From Osedax symbiont Rs1 (GTDB lineage Bacteria; Pseudomonadota; Gammaproteobacteria; Pseudomonadales; Balneatricaceae), in the NCBI GenBank assembly GCA_000416275.1, contig ASZJ01000114.1, forward strand, positions 71,888 through 135,887: a DNA stretch of 64,000 bases, read 5' to 3'. Position 1 is the stretch's first letter. Each line of letters begins with the position of its first letter. The position numbers and the translations under genes were made by a program. Of this stretch, positions 36,824-45,934 are shown piece after piece. The notes beneath the pieces were generated by a model. That model worked only from the letters and a program-made list of their open reading frames with translations. It was not told where the DNA came from and made no database searches.

Positions 36824-37672
36824 TTATAAACTGACAACTTGATTGTCTATCAGTCTCGCAGCACCCATATATGCCGCTGCAAGTATCACTAATTTTATGT
36901 CTCCAGGTTGTGCCAGCATGAGTGTGTTGGCATTGGCTATGACAAAATAATCTCTTTTAAAACCCGCTTCTTCAAGCTGGGTCTGTGCTTGTTCACACAG
37001 CAGTGGAAAGTCAGAAAAACCTAATTTAAGTTGATGCTTAGTGCTTTGTAGTGCTTTGTATAATGCTGTTGCACGGCTGCGTTCGTCTGCTGTTAAATAC
37101 CCGTTTCTTGAGCTTAAGGCTAAACCCCCAGCGTTGCGTTTTGTCGGGGAGCCAATAACTTCTACAGCAATTGATAAATCTTGGGTCATTTGACGAATGA
37201 TATGGAGTTGTTGGTAGTCCTTTTCTCCAAATACCGCGATGTCTGGCTGTATCATTGAGTAGAGCTTGCAGACCACAGTAGCTACACCCTGAAAGTGCCC
37301 GGGACGACTAGTGCCGCAATATAAGTTGGAGGTTGCAGGTACTTCTACAATTGTTTGGTTGTCTCTGCCATGCGGATAAACTTCACTGTCCGTGGGAGCA
37401 AAGAGCAAGTGGCAGCCAGCATTGGTTAATTGCTCTTTATCGGCAGAGAGTGTTTTAGGGTATTTTTCTAGGTCTTCACCACTGCCAAATTGTAGTGGAT
37501 TGACAAAAATAGTTGCGATCACAATGTCTGCAAGTGTTTTTGCTTGATGGATTAAGGCGATATGCCCCGCATGTAAATTACCCATAGTAGCCACCATGGC
37601 AATGGTTTTACCCTGTTGTCTTAGCTCGCGTATTTGTTGACGAAGCTCGGCTAACTTAGTGATGACTTGCAT
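36824..37672 (-). CDS. panC: Pantothenate synthetase
   Basis: PanC joins pantoate and beta-alanine with ATP to make pantothenate, the precursor of coenzyme A. The 282-residue protein has normal length and motifs: MVATMGNLHAGHIALI with the HIGH-like nucleotide site, TIFVNPLQFGSGEDLEKYP, VFGEKDYQQLHIIRQM, and the KMSKS-like loop region GGLALSSRNGYLT. It is the last gene of the leftward pcnB-folK-panB-panC run, 187 bp after panB, and converges on the polysaccharide island. Confidence 0.95.
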   Translation of the reverse strand: MQVITKLAELRQQIRELRQQGKTIAMVATMGNLHAGHIALIHQAKTLADIVIATIFVNPLQFGSGEDLEKYPKTLSADKEQLTNAGCHLLFAPTDSEVYPHGRDNQTIVEVPATSNLYCGTSRPGHFQGVATVVCKLYSMIQPDIAVFGEKDYQQLHIIRQMTQDLSIAVEVIGSPTKRNAGGLALSSRNGYLTADERSRATALYKALQSTKHQLKLGFSDFPLLCEQAQTQLEEAGFKRDYFVIANANTLMLAQPGDIKLVILAAAYMGAARLIDNQVVSL

Positions 37673-37859
37673 GTTATTCCTTAATTTATATATTTTTATA
37701 ATGAGCTAGCGGAAAATATTCCTATACACTTCGTAATGAATAGAAGTAATCCCCGGCAGTCATCAGCGAAACACAGAGGCTGCTAAACCCTCTCAGGTAA
37801 TGTTTACAGCTGTTTTTAGCGAAGTATTATACTGTGACATAGGTTGCTTAAATATGGCG

Positions 37860-38654
37860 TTAAGTGAAACAGTGCTCTGAGGTGGGAAAGCTGCCGTTTT
37901 TAACTTCTTCAGCATAGGTACGAATCGCGCTTGGGATGTCCTCTGCTTCTAGCATATAGTTTTTAACGAAACGCGCCTTTTTTCCCTCTGGAATATTGAG
38001 TATATCTTGCAGGACTAATACTTGTGCATCTGTATCTGCTCCCGCTCCTATACCTATTACTGGAATACTAGCGGCCTCGGTGATTTTTTTGGCGAGTTCA
38101 CTGGGAACACATTCAAGTAAAAGCACACTTGCACCTGCTTGTTCCAATACTTGAGCATCATTAAGTAACTTGTCGCGGCTGTTGTCATCACGCCCTTGTA
38201 CCTTATACCCGCCAAACATGTTGACTGCTTGGGGGGTTAGGCCCAAATGCACGCAAGTTGGAATCCCTCTTTCGTTAAGCATGGCGACACTCTGTTCGAG
38301 CCAGTCACCGCCTTCCAGCTTAACCATGTTTGCGCCTGCTCGCATAAGTGCAGCTGAATTGATCATGCATTGTTCTACGGTTGCATAACTCATGAAAGGT
38401 AGGTCGGCTATTATCAAAGCACAGGTGTTACCTGCAACAACGCATTTAGTGTGGTAGACCATTTCGTCAATGCTAACTGCCAATGTGCTGTCGCTTCCCT
38501 GAAGTACCATACCTAGAGAGTCGCCCACTAAGATAGCCTCAACGCCCGCTTTGGAAATAACGTTGGCAAAGGTAGAATCATAGGCGGTTAAAACGGCGAA
38601 TTTTTCTCCGGTTTTTTTATAAGCATGTAGTGTATTGAGTGTTACTTTGCTCAT
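37860..38654 (-). CDS. panB: 3-methyl-2-oxobutanoate hydroxymethyltransferase
   Basis: PanB adds a hydroxymethyl group from methylene-THF to ketoisovalerate, giving ketopantoate. The 264-residue TIM-barrel enzyme shows [31 protein letters not shown] with the Mg-binding Asp, [18 protein letters not shown], and [18 protein letters not shown] with the catalytic region. Length is standard. It lies 41 bp after folK and before panC, the same order as in Pseudomonas. In the 187 bp after it, no gene is visible. Confidence 0.96.
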   Translation of the reverse strand: MSKVTLNTLHAYKKTGEKFAVLTAYDSTFANVISKAGVEAILVGDSLGMVLQGSDSTLAVSIDEMVYHTKCVVAGNTCALIIADLPFMSYATVEQCMINSAALMRAGANMVKLEGGDWLEQSVAMLNERGIPTCVHLGLTPQAVNMFGGYKVQGRDDNSRDKLLNDAQVLEQAGASVLLLECVPSELAKKITEAASIPVIGIGAGADTDAQVLVLQDILNIPEGKKARFVKNYMLEAEDIPSAIRTYAEEVKNGSFPTSEHCFT

Positions 38655-38695
38655 TGGGTGGTCCTTTCATGCATTAAAAAGTCATTATGACGTGA

Positions 38696-39202
38696 TTAAA
38701 GTTTGTCTAAGCTACCTGAAGGGCAGTTTGTGATTAGCTTTGATATTTTGGTGTCATTGATTAATATGTCACCGGCGAGTTCTATAAGAGGGATTAAAAC
38801 AAAATTCCTTAAATGAAGATAGGGGTGAGGAACCGTTAATCGAGAGGTGTTAATGCAGATGTTGTCTATTAACAATATATCTAAATCTAAGGTTCTTGCT
38901 CCCCAGTGCTCGATGCGAACTCTTTGATGGGCGTCTTCAAGTTGCTGCAGTTTATCTAGCAGTATCTCAGGCTCGAGGTTTGTATGAAATGAGGCCACCG
39001 CATTAATGTAATCATCTTGCCCAGCAGGGCCTACTGGAGCGGAGCGATATAGTGAGGATACCCCTACCCAAGTAGTGTCTTTGAGCTGCTTTAATTGATT
39101 GATTGCAATATTTACATGCTGGAGCGGATTGTCTAAATTACTGCCAATTCCAACGTAGCATTGTCGTAAGTGTCTATTTGTTTCTGGGGTCATTTTTTGC
39201 AC
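38696..39202 (-). CDS. folK: 2-amino-4-hydroxy-6-hydroxymethyldihydropteridine pyrophosphokinase
   Basis: FolK transfers pyrophosphate from ATP to the pterin in folate synthesis. The 168-residue protein has the family pattern YVGIGSNLDNP, the SLYRSAPVGPAGQDDYINAV substrate loop, and the Mg-binding ARTLDLDILLID (Asp-x-Asp), ending VPHPYLHLRNFVLIPL. The first ATG at 39202 overlaps pcnB by 29 bases; a second at 39193 is possible. The overlap indicates one transcript with pcnB. Confidence 0.94.
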   Translation of the reverse strand: MQKMTPETNRHLRQCYVGIGSNLDNPLQHVNIAINQLKQLKDTTWVGVSSLYRSAPVGPAGQDDYINAVASFHTNLEPEILLDKLQQLEDAHQRVRIEHWGARTLDLDILLIDNICINTSRLTVPHPYLHLRNFVLIPLIELAGDILINDTKISKLITNCPSGSLDKL

Positions 39203-41024
39203 GACTGCGCCGGCTTTTTTTCTGGGTAGATTTAGCGATAGCGGAAGAGGCTATCACTAGCGAATTTGTTTTCTCAAGAGAGGCTGGGGAATCTATAGTG
39301 ATCGCCGTTACTTCAGTTACACTGGGCTTTACAGGTACTTGGTGTTGAGTTTTAATTTGAGCCTCAGTACTTGTTAGATCAGCTATCAGTTGTTGTTCAG
39401 AACTTGGTTGTAGAGCTTCGTTAATGATAGCTGCCTTAATAATAGGTTGCGTAATAATGGGCGTATCACCAACGGTTTTTTGTGGAGCAGGTTTTTTATT
39501 TGATGTTTTACCGCGCACCTTACTGGTTGCTTTAACTTGTTCAACAACGTCAAATTTTTCAAATACTGCTTTTTCGGAGCTGTGTTTAACGACTGCCTTT
39601 CTCTTTTTTGGTTTGGATTTTCTTTGATTCTTGGTGTTGATCAGAATTTCTCTATCTTCTGCTGAAGCCGATTGGAACTCTGTCCACCAAGTGCCCATAT
39701 TATCTAAATCTTCGCCGCTATTTTCTCTTAAAACTAATAGGTCATAAGCTGCTCTAAAACGGGGGTGTTCCACTAATTGATATGCTTTGGCACTTGGCTG
39801 ACGAATTAAGCGAAATTGTAATTCCCAAATTTCCCTAATATTGATTGAAAAACGCTTAGGTATTGAAGTGCGTTTAACTTGCTCTGAGATTACTTTTGAA
39901 GCCGCTTCATTGAGTGCGGTTAAAGGGGGAATTCGTTTTTTAGCGAGTAATTCGTTGAGCTTATTTAATACCGCTGGCCATAAAAGGACCGCAAAAAGAA
40001 ACCCTGGGCTAACGCTCTTTCGCTGTTTTAGTCTTCTGTCGGTATTGGTTAATGCATTAGCGATTAATGTATTTGCGTTTTCTATGTCTTGATCGAGTGT
40101 CACGGCAGTTTGTGGCAATATGGTTTCTAATAATCGATATTCACGTAGTAGAATTAATGAGTCGTTGCCATGACCAGATTGCAATAGCTTTAAAACTTCA
40201 TCAAACAGGCGAGCTGGTGCAATATCAAAGAGCATTGGAGCCAGTTCTTTAATAGGTTTAGCGGTGCTGTCTTCAATACTAAAGCCCAATTTAGCGGCGA
40301 AGCGAATTGCCCGTAACATTCTTACTGGGTCTTCTCTATAGCGTTCGCTAGGATCACCGATCATACGAATTTTTCCATCGGCTATGTCTTGGTAGCCATT
40401 GGTGAAATCATAAATACTTCGGTTGTTTATATCATAGTAAAGTGCGTTGATAGTAAAATCGCGGCGCATAGCGTCTTGTTCAATAGTGCCGTAAACATTG
40501 TCACGTAATATCATGCCGGTATCGGCTTGCTTAGCGTGATTTTTTTCTGCTTGTTCGCTATGTGAGGCTCTGAAGGTCGCGACTTCAATTAGGTCTCTGC
40601 CAAATCTGACGTGCAACAACTTAAAGCGGCGTCCAATGAGTCTGGATCGATTAAACACCTTGTGCGCTTGTTCTGGATGAGCCCCGGTTGTCACGTCAAA
40701 ATCTTTAGGGCGTTTGTTCAATAGCAAATCTCTAACGCAACCTCCGACAAGATATGACTCATAATTAGCACGCTGTAAATCTTTAACTATTTTGACGGCA
40801 TTATTGTCTATATCTCTAAAAGTAATATGGTGAGTCGACTCTGCAATAATAGTGGCATTGATTTTCTGAGCTCGAGCAGCATCCATAAACGAACTGGTTT
40901 TAGCAGCGCGTTCTGTCGAATGTTGAGAAGAGATTTTTTTAGTTGTTGTCGAAATGGGCTTAGGTTGAAATTTCGAAGCCGGCTTAGAGAACAACTTTTT
41001 AATATTTTTAAAAAAACTTGGCAT
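39174..41024 (-). CDS. pcnB: Poly(A) polymerase I
   Basis: PcnB adds poly(A) tails to RNA 3' ends, promoting their decay by exonucleases. The head domain of the class II nucleotidyltransferase family is clear: YESYLVGGCVRDLLL with DFD at residues 108-110, RRDFTINALYYD, and REDPVRMLRAIRFAAKLGF. The protein is 616 residues, well above the roughly 450-500 usual for this family. The extra part is a C-terminal tail (about 460-616) rich in Lys, Arg, Ser and Thr, with TSEAQIKTQ-like low complexity, ending KSRRSRAKNDPRNK. The basic tail probably binds RNA. The N-terminus (1-45) is also basic and variable. Confidence 0.93.
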   Translation of the reverse strand: MPSFFKNIKKLFSKPASKFQPKPISTTTKKISSQHSTERAAKTSSFMDAARAQKINATIIAESTHHITFRDIDNNAVKIVKDLQRANYESYLVGGCVRDLLLNKRPKDFDVTTGAHPEQAHKVFNRSRLIGRRFKLLHVRFGRDLIEVATFRASHSEQAEKNHAKQADTGMILRDNVYGTIEQDAMRRDFTINALYYDINNRSIYDFTNGYQDIADGKIRMIGDPSERYREDPVRMLRAIRFAAKLGFSIEDSTAKPIKELAPMLFDIAPARLFDEVLKLLQSGHGNDSLILLREYRLLETILPQTAVTLDQDIENANTLIANALTNTDRRLKQRKSVSPGFLFAVLLWPAVLNKLNELLAKKRIPPLTALNEAASKVISEQVKRTSIPKRFSINIREIWELQFRLIRQPSAKAYQLVEHPRFRAAYDLLVLRENSGEDLDNMGTWWTEFQSASAEDREILINTKNQRKSKPKKRKAVVKHSSEKAVFEKFDVVEQVKATSKVRGKTSNKKPAPQKTVGDTPIITQPIIKAAIINEALQPSSEQQLIADLTSTEAQIKTQHQVPVKPSVTEVTAITIDSPASLEKTNSLVIASSAIAKSTQKKSRRSRAKNDPRNK

Positions 41025-41159
41025 TTTATGTCTATATAATTAAATAAGTGATTTTGGCTGTGCATAATAGCACTGATAATGGCTAAGCATAAGAGTAATT
41101 TGATAAGGTTGATAAAGTGATAGGTTTCAACTTGCGAATAGTGAGGCTAATTGAAAAAT

Positions 41160-41345
41160 AAAAAGGGTAATAGATAGGTTTTTTGAGGTTGTTGGTACAA
41201 CAACTAATATATTATTTTTATTTTATGTGTTGTTTGGAAAGTAATTGTTTATCTGTCTAAATATTTGTTTTTATTGTTAAGTGTCTGTATGCAATCTGAT
41301 TTTTATTTTTATTGGTAGATTTTACATAGAATTTTTATTTTTATA
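41160..41345 (-). ncRNA. crcZ: Candidate CrcZ-like small RNA
   Basis: The 570-bp gap between cbrB and pcnB, where Pseudomonas encodes crcZ, holds no protein gene. A sigma-54 promoter (41356-41372) predicts leftward transcription from about 41345. The predicted RNA is studded with A-rich stretches resembling the AAYAAYAA sites bound by Hfq-Crc: AACAATAAAAACAA (41265-41278), AATAAAAATAAAAAT (41299-41313), AACAACACATAAAATA (within 41210-41234) and a hairpin GTTGTTG-TAC-CAACAAC (41188-41204) whose 3' arm also reads CAACAAC. CrcZ soaks up the Hfq-Crc repressor when CbrAB is active. The 5' end is inferred from the promoter; I see no clear intrinsic terminator, so the 3' end is arbitrary and could reach 41050. 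Confidence 0.6.
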
Positions 41346-41355
41346 ATTTATTAAT

Positions 41356-41372
41356 AGCAGGTAGTGTGCCAA
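41356..41372 (-). promoter_or_regulatory. Sigma-54 promoter upstream of the CrcZ-like RNA
   Basis: On the minus strand the sequence reads TTGGCACACTACCTGCT. It fits the -24/-12 consensus TGGCAC-N5-TTGCW with one mismatch (C for T before GC), and the GG and GC pairs are exactly 10 bp apart. It points away from cbrB towards pcnB. CbrB, a sigma-54 activator encoded immediately upstream, is the obvious activator. Confidence 0.72.
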
Positions 41373-41423
41373 ATATCTAACCTATTGAAATTTCGAGATT
41401 CATTGTTATTTTTCAATAGCGAG

Positions 41424-41494
41424 TGTTACCTGTTATGGCAGGTAGTGTTACTTTTTGTAGCGCTGGTGTGGTTAAGTAACAGTTTAAGGTAACA
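41424..41494. promoter_or_regulatory. Cluster of TGTTAC half-sites (candidate CbrB upstream activating sites)
   Basis: Four half-sites of one motif lie 50-125 bp upstream of the sigma-54 promoter: TGTTAC at 41424-41429 and 41446-41451, and its complement GTAACA at 41476-41481 and 41489-41494. The first two are 22 bp apart (two helical turns). As I recall, CbrB of Pseudomonas binds TGTTAC-N14-GTAACA; the half-site matches but the 24-bp gap between inner sites does not. The 41424 copy also forms part of a short hairpin ACCTG/CAGGT. Confidence 0.55.
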
Positions 41495-41594
41495 CATGGC
41501 TTTTCTAGATCGTGGGTGGCTTATTTGCAGTAGCTAGCGATAATATATTGATGATTAGCTGATCTACAGTGTTGACTGCAGATCCTTGCTGTAA

Positions 41595-42992
41595 TTATGC
41601 TTTGATTTTGCGGGGAATGCCAAGTTTTTGTCTTTTTTCCCAAAGGCATTTTCTGCTTACGCCTAGTTTTTTCGCCAGTTCAGTTTCGTTGAGGTTGTGT
41701 TGATGCTCTAATACAAATCGCTGGAAGTAATCGTTGAGAGATAGTCCTCCCGATTGTGGATTGGATTCTTTCTGAACGGGTTTTATTCTTCTTTCAATAT
41801 AGTTTATTACAGCCTCGTTGAGATTGTTGTTTTCTACATCTAAACCCAGTAAGTCGGTTGTTATACAACCTGTTTCACAGAGGATCATCGCTCTCTCTAT
41901 GGCGTTTTCTAGCTCTCTTACATTACCAGGCCAGCTGTAGATATTAAGTGTTCGTATCGCCTCTTCGCTAAAAAAAGCAGGCTCACATCTCAAGCGCTTG
42001 CAGGCGCGCTCAAGAAAAGTACTGGCTAGAGATAAAATATCTTCTCGTCTCTCTCGCAGTGGTGGCATACAGATATCCATCACGTAGAGTCGGTAGTATA
42101 AGTCTTCTCTGAACAGGCCTTCGCGAGAGAGCTTTTTCAGGTTTCTATGTGTTGCAGCTACCAGGCGAACATCAACCTTTTTGTACTCGATAGAACCGAC
42201 CCGTCGAATTTCGCTTTCCTGTAAAAATCTTAATAATCTCGCTTGAGCTTCTAGTGGTAGCTCTCCTATTTCGTCAAGAAAGAGGGTGCCGCCATTTGCC
42301 GCTTCTATTAATCCTATTTTTTGGCTGGTGGCGCCAGTAAAAGAGCCTTTTTCATGGCCAAATAATTCTGACTCGATTAAGTTTTCAGGGATTGCCGCGC
42401 AGTTGACCGATATCATTGGGGCGGATTGACGGGTGCTTTGTTCGTGGATTGCTCGAGCGGCTAATTCTTTACCTGTACCTGACTCACCTAGAATTAAAAC
42501 TGTAGTATCAGTTTTGGATACTTTATCAATTCTCTTGTATAGATCTAGCATTACCCCACTTTTGCCAATGAAATGGTTTTTTACTGGGGTGGCTTGATCG
42601 AGAATTTTTTGTTTGCTCGCTAAGGGGAGTTCTTTAACAGTGGCGCTGTTATCAGTGATTTGCCGGATGGTTTGCAGCATGTTGTCGTGATCGAAGGGCT
42701 TGGCTATATAATCTGTCGCCCCTAATTTCATAACTTCAACAGCAGACTTCATACTGGCATAGCTGGTCATGATAAGAACTGGTGTGGTCTGAGCTTTCTC
42801 GATAAGGTCAGTCCCAGGAGCGCCTGGTAATCTAAGGTCGCTAATAATTAAATCGTACTCAGATAAGTTATACAGGCTGGTCGCTTCATCAACTGAACCA
42901 CAGTCGTCAACTGTAAAGTGACTATTTAACAAAAAACGTTTTAAAGCAAACCGTATGACTTGCTCGTCTTCAACAATCAGAATATGGCTCAT
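41595..42992 (-). CDS. cbrB: Sigma-54-dependent response regulator CbrB
   Basis: CbrB is the NtrC-family activator of the CbrAB system, which controls carbon/nitrogen use and, in Pseudomonas, catabolite repression through crcZ. The 465-residue protein has an N-terminal receiver (Asp 52 in LIISDLRLPG), a AAA+ domain with Walker A GESGTGKELAARA, the sigma-54 contact loop GSFTGA (Ser for the usual Ala), and Walker B GGTLFLDEIGELP, and a C-terminal Fis-type helix-turn-helix (NETELAKKLGVSRKCLWEKR). It starts 8 bases after cbrA. The identity as CbrB rather than another NtrC-like protein comes from the linked cbrA and the conserved gene order. Confidence 0.92.
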   Translation of the reverse strand: MSHILIVEDEQVIRFALKRFLLNSHFTVDDCGSVDEATSLYNLSEYDLIISDLRLPGAPGTDLIEKAQTTPVLIMTSYASMKSAVEVMKLGATDYIAKPFDHDNMLQTIRQITDNSATVKELPLASKQKILDQATPVKNHFIGKSGVMLDLYKRIDKVSKTDTTVLILGESGTGKELAARAIHEQSTRQSAPMISVNCAAIPENLIESELFGHEKGSFTGATSQKIGLIEAANGGTLFLDEIGELPLEAQARLLRFLQESEIRRVGSIEYKKVDVRLVAATHRNLKKLSREGLFREDLYYRLYVMDICMPPLRERREDILSLASTFLERACKRLRCEPAFFSEEAIRTLNIYSWPGNVRELENAIERAMILCETGCITTDLLGLDVENNNLNEAVINYIERRIKPVQKESNPQSGGLSLNDYFQRFVLEHQHNLNETELAKKLGVSRKCLWEKRQKLGIPRKIKA

Positions 42993-43000
42993 ATATCTAC

Positions 43001-45934
43001 CTAATCTCCGTTATGAGAACTGCCGGTGGCAGCGCTCGGGAGCCCGGGTAAGGTGATGATCACCTGTGTGCCATTTTTCTGATTTTTATTGGCTGGGCTA
43101 ATGATTTCAATACTACCATAATGTTCAGTGAGGATGTTATGAACTAATGGCAGGCCTAAGCCTGTGCCTTCACCTGGGTCTTTAGTGGTGAAGAAAGGTT
43201 CGAATAATCTATCTATTAATTGCTGTTCAATTCCTGTACCTTCATCTGTTATTTTAATAGTGATTATCTCTGAGTGGGTCCGACAGCTTACCGTAATTTT
43301 GCCCTTTACTGGGGATGCATCGCAAGCATTATTTAACAAATTAATAAACACTTGTATTAATTGTTGTGTGTCGCCCATTAGTAGGGTGTTTTTGGGTATG
43401 TCACAATGAAATACTTGCTGTTTTCCTCGGCTGTCAAGTGCCACTAAATGAATAGCCTCATCTATGATTGATTGTAAGTCAATAGGCAAGTGCTCAGTAT
43501 CGCTCGAAGCTTGACCTGTGTGGGCAAAACGCATTAAAGATTTGACAATTCGACTAATCCGCTTAGTTTGAATTAGTATTTGGTCGCCTGTTTCTAAAAC
43601 ATTAGGATCATTGGTCTCGAAGCTAAGGTTTTGGGCAAGGCAGGCAATGCCGGTAACTGGATTGCCAATTTCATGGGCTACGCCTGCTGAGAAGCGACCA
43701 ATTGATGCGAGTCTGGCTGTATGTGCAAGCTTGTCTTCTAAAATGCGCTGTTCACTATTGTCTTCTAATAAAATCACCAGTGAATAATCCTCCCCGTCGC
43801 TGAGTTGATTTTTGTGCAGGTTTAGCCAGTGTGTACGGTCGTTGAACTCGAGTGTTAGGTCTGTCGCATGGTTGTCCGGCGAGGTCGCAAATTGTTCTAA
43901 AAGCTTGCCCCAGGGCTGGGGGAGTTCTTGCAGTGGTTTTCCCAAAGTGTCATCTGCATGACACTGAGTAAGAAGTTCCATTTGGAGGTTCCAAAAAATT
44001 ACTTGGTGCTCTCTGTCTATAGTGCAGACGCCAAGCGGTAATTTTTGCAGCGTTGTTCGGTGATGGCGCCTCAAATTATCCAGCTCAGATGCCAGCCCGC
44101 TGAGGCGTTCTTGGTAGTTTTCTAACTGGTCTTCAAGCATTAATATATTCGGTGTTCGGAAATTTCCGGTGCCGTTTTTAGTGGTCAGCGGCTCAAGTAG
44201 CGATGCCGCTTTTACCGGCCCTATCAGTGCTGATAAATTATGCTCTAACAAACTCCTTAAACGTAATAAATCAAAGGGTTTTAAAGGGCCGGAGTTTAAA
44301 GAGAGGTTGGATAGTGCTTTTTGCAACTCTCTGTCCGCGGCTTGCGCACCTAATTTTGGGGTGAGCAGCTTAATAATATCTTCGCTGTTAAATGCGGAGA
44401 AAGATAAGTTGCTTGGCTGTTCAAAAGCATTGTAAAGGCAAGCTTGAGCGGCTTGTAATTCATCATCTGAGGCCTGGGTTAGCAAAGAAACTACAATCAG
44501 CGCGGTGACATTTAATATCAGGGATAATATTGCGGTCGATTGCCAGCTGAACTGGCCGATATCCAAATCGCTCAACAAGATGCTATGGGAGATCACCACT
44601 GGATAGAAAGTGGTAACAAACCAAGTGAAAATGCCAATACACAAGCCGGCAATGAAGCCAAGTTTGTTGGCGCGCGACCAAAAAAGAGTCACCATCAGTC
44701 CCGGAAGAAATTGTAAAAAGGCGACGAACGCGCTGAGTCCTAAAAGTTGTAGCTGCTTTCCCGCGCCATAATTTTGGTAGAAGGAGTAGCTGATTACAAA
44801 CACTAGTATGATTAGTATTCTTCTAACCCAGAGTAGCCAGTTATAAAAATGTGCGTTATTAGGGATCGAGATAAGTGGCAGTATAATATGATTTTGCAGC
44901 ATAGAGGCAATCGACAAAACCGCTACAATAATCACCCCGCTCGCGGCTGATAATACGGCGATAAACGAGGCGGCCATTAGCCATTGTGAGTCTAGTGATT
45001 TGCTAATATAAAGCAGTGTAAAAGAAGGGTCACCGCTAATCGCTAGTTTAAGCGCCGCCCATGAGATGATAGGCACAGCAGCTGCCAGGAAAAATAAATA
45101 TAATGGCATTCCCCAGGATGCGGTGTGTAGATTATCCACTGATTGGTTTTCGTTGAAGAGTAGGTGGAACATATGAGGCATTAGAATAACAGAAGTAAAG
45201 AATGCTAGTAATAGTGTTCTCCAGCTATCACTTTCTGGTTTTCTTTCTAACAGAGCCGCAGCGTTGGCGGTTTCACCTAGCCATTGCTGAGTTGCGTTGT
45301 ATCCACCTAATACTTCTATATACAGGTATATTGCAAAGCCGACAAAAATAAGCAGTTTAATTAATGCGCCGGTCGCTATAGCCGCGACTAAGCCACTGTT
45401 TCTGGCGCGCAGTGATGGTCTTCTAGTGCCGAATAATATGGCAAATATAGCGATTGAAATACAGAATATTATTGCTATTTTGCTGTCTGAGCTGTTTTTG
45501 TAGAGAATGTGAACAGAGTCGCTCACCGCTTGTATTTGGATCGAAATTAGCGGCAGGCTGGCAAATAATAATAATAGCGATGTGATGGTGCCCACGGCGC
45601 CGCTGCGAAACCTAAATGCGAATAGGTCAGCTAGAGAGCTAAGTTGGTGTCGGTTGGTGATATTAAAAATGGGGATAAGTACTACTGGGGCTAGTAGAAA
45701 AGCGGCGCTTGCGCCCAAAAAAGTCGCTAGGAAAACTAATCCTGACTGATGAATAAAATCGAATGAGCCGAGGAGTGCCCAAGTACTGGCAAATACTCCA
45801 AGGGATAGTACATACACAGCTCTGTGCTGGGTGAGTTTTCGAGGGATGATCTGTTTTTCTGCGAGAGAGGCGATCCCGAAAATTAGAAATAAGTAACCGG
45901 AACCAATTGTTAGCAGTTGCGTTAGAGTGAGCAT
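43001..45934 (-). CDS. cbrA: Sensor histidine kinase CbrA with sodium/solute-symporter domain
   Basis: CbrA is a hybrid of a transporter-like membrane domain and a histidine kinase. The 977-residue protein has 12-13 membrane helices of the sodium/solute symporter (PutP) type up to about residue 500, a linker, a PAS domain (about 600-720: KLPLGVCTIDREHQVIFWN), the H-box FSAGVAHEIGNPVTG with His 754, the N-box NLLNNACDAS, and the ATP-lid GEGTGLGLPLVHNIL. The 977 residues agree with Pseudomonas CbrA. The ATG overlaps the stop of cbrX (TAATG). It phosphorylates CbrB; the signal is still unclear, though histidine transport has been reported for Pseudomonas CbrA. Confidence 0.94.
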   Translation of the reverse strand: MLTLTQLLTIGSGYLFLIFGIASLAEKQIIPRKLTQHRAVYVLSLGVFASTWALLGSFDFIHQSGLVFLATFLGASAAFLLAPVVLIPIFNITNRHQLSSLADLFAFRFRSGAVGTITSLLLLFASLPLISIQIQAVSDSVHILYKNSSDSKIAIIFCISIAIFAILFGTRRPSLRARNSGLVAAIATGALIKLLIFVGFAIYLYIEVLGGYNATQQWLGETANAAALLERKPESDSWRTLLLAFFTSVILMPHMFHLLFNENQSVDNLHTASWGMPLYLFFLAAAVPIISWAALKLAISGDPSFTLLYISKSLDSQWLMAASFIAVLSAASGVIIVAVLSIASMLQNHIILPLISIPNNAHFYNWLLWVRRILIILVFVISYSFYQNYGAGKQLQLLGLSAFVAFLQFLPGLMVTLFWSRANKLGFIAGLCIGIFTWFVTTFYPVVISHSILLSDLDIGQFSWQSTAILSLILNVTALIVVSLLTQASDDELQAAQACLYNAFEQPSNLSFSAFNSEDIIKLLTPKLGAQAADRELQKALSNLSLNSGPLKPFDLLRLRSLLEHNLSALIGPVKAASLLEPLTTKNGTGNFRTPNILMLEDQLENYQERLSGLASELDNLRRHHRTTLQKLPLGVCTIDREHQVIFWNLQMELLTQCHADDTLGKPLQELPQPWGKLLEQFATSPDNHATDLTLEFNDRTHWLNLHKNQLSDGEDYSLVILLEDNSEQRILEDKLAHTARLASIGRFSAGVAHEIGNPVTGIACLAQNLSFETNDPNVLETGDQILIQTKRISRIVKSLMRFAHTGQASSDTEHLPIDLQSIIDEAIHLVALDSRGKQQVFHCDIPKNTLLMGDTQQLIQVFINLLNNACDASPVKGKITVSCRTHSEIITIKITDEGTGIEQQLIDRLFEPFFTTKDPGEGTGLGLPLVHNILTEHYGSIEIISPANKNQKNGTQVIITLPGLPSAATGSSHNGD

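Noticed and set aside
41401-41460. Hairpin ACCTG/CAGGT followed by ACTTTTTG as a rightward terminator
   Set aside because: The stem is only 5 bp, no rightward gene precedes it, and the palindrome is better explained as part of the TGTTAC half-site cluster.
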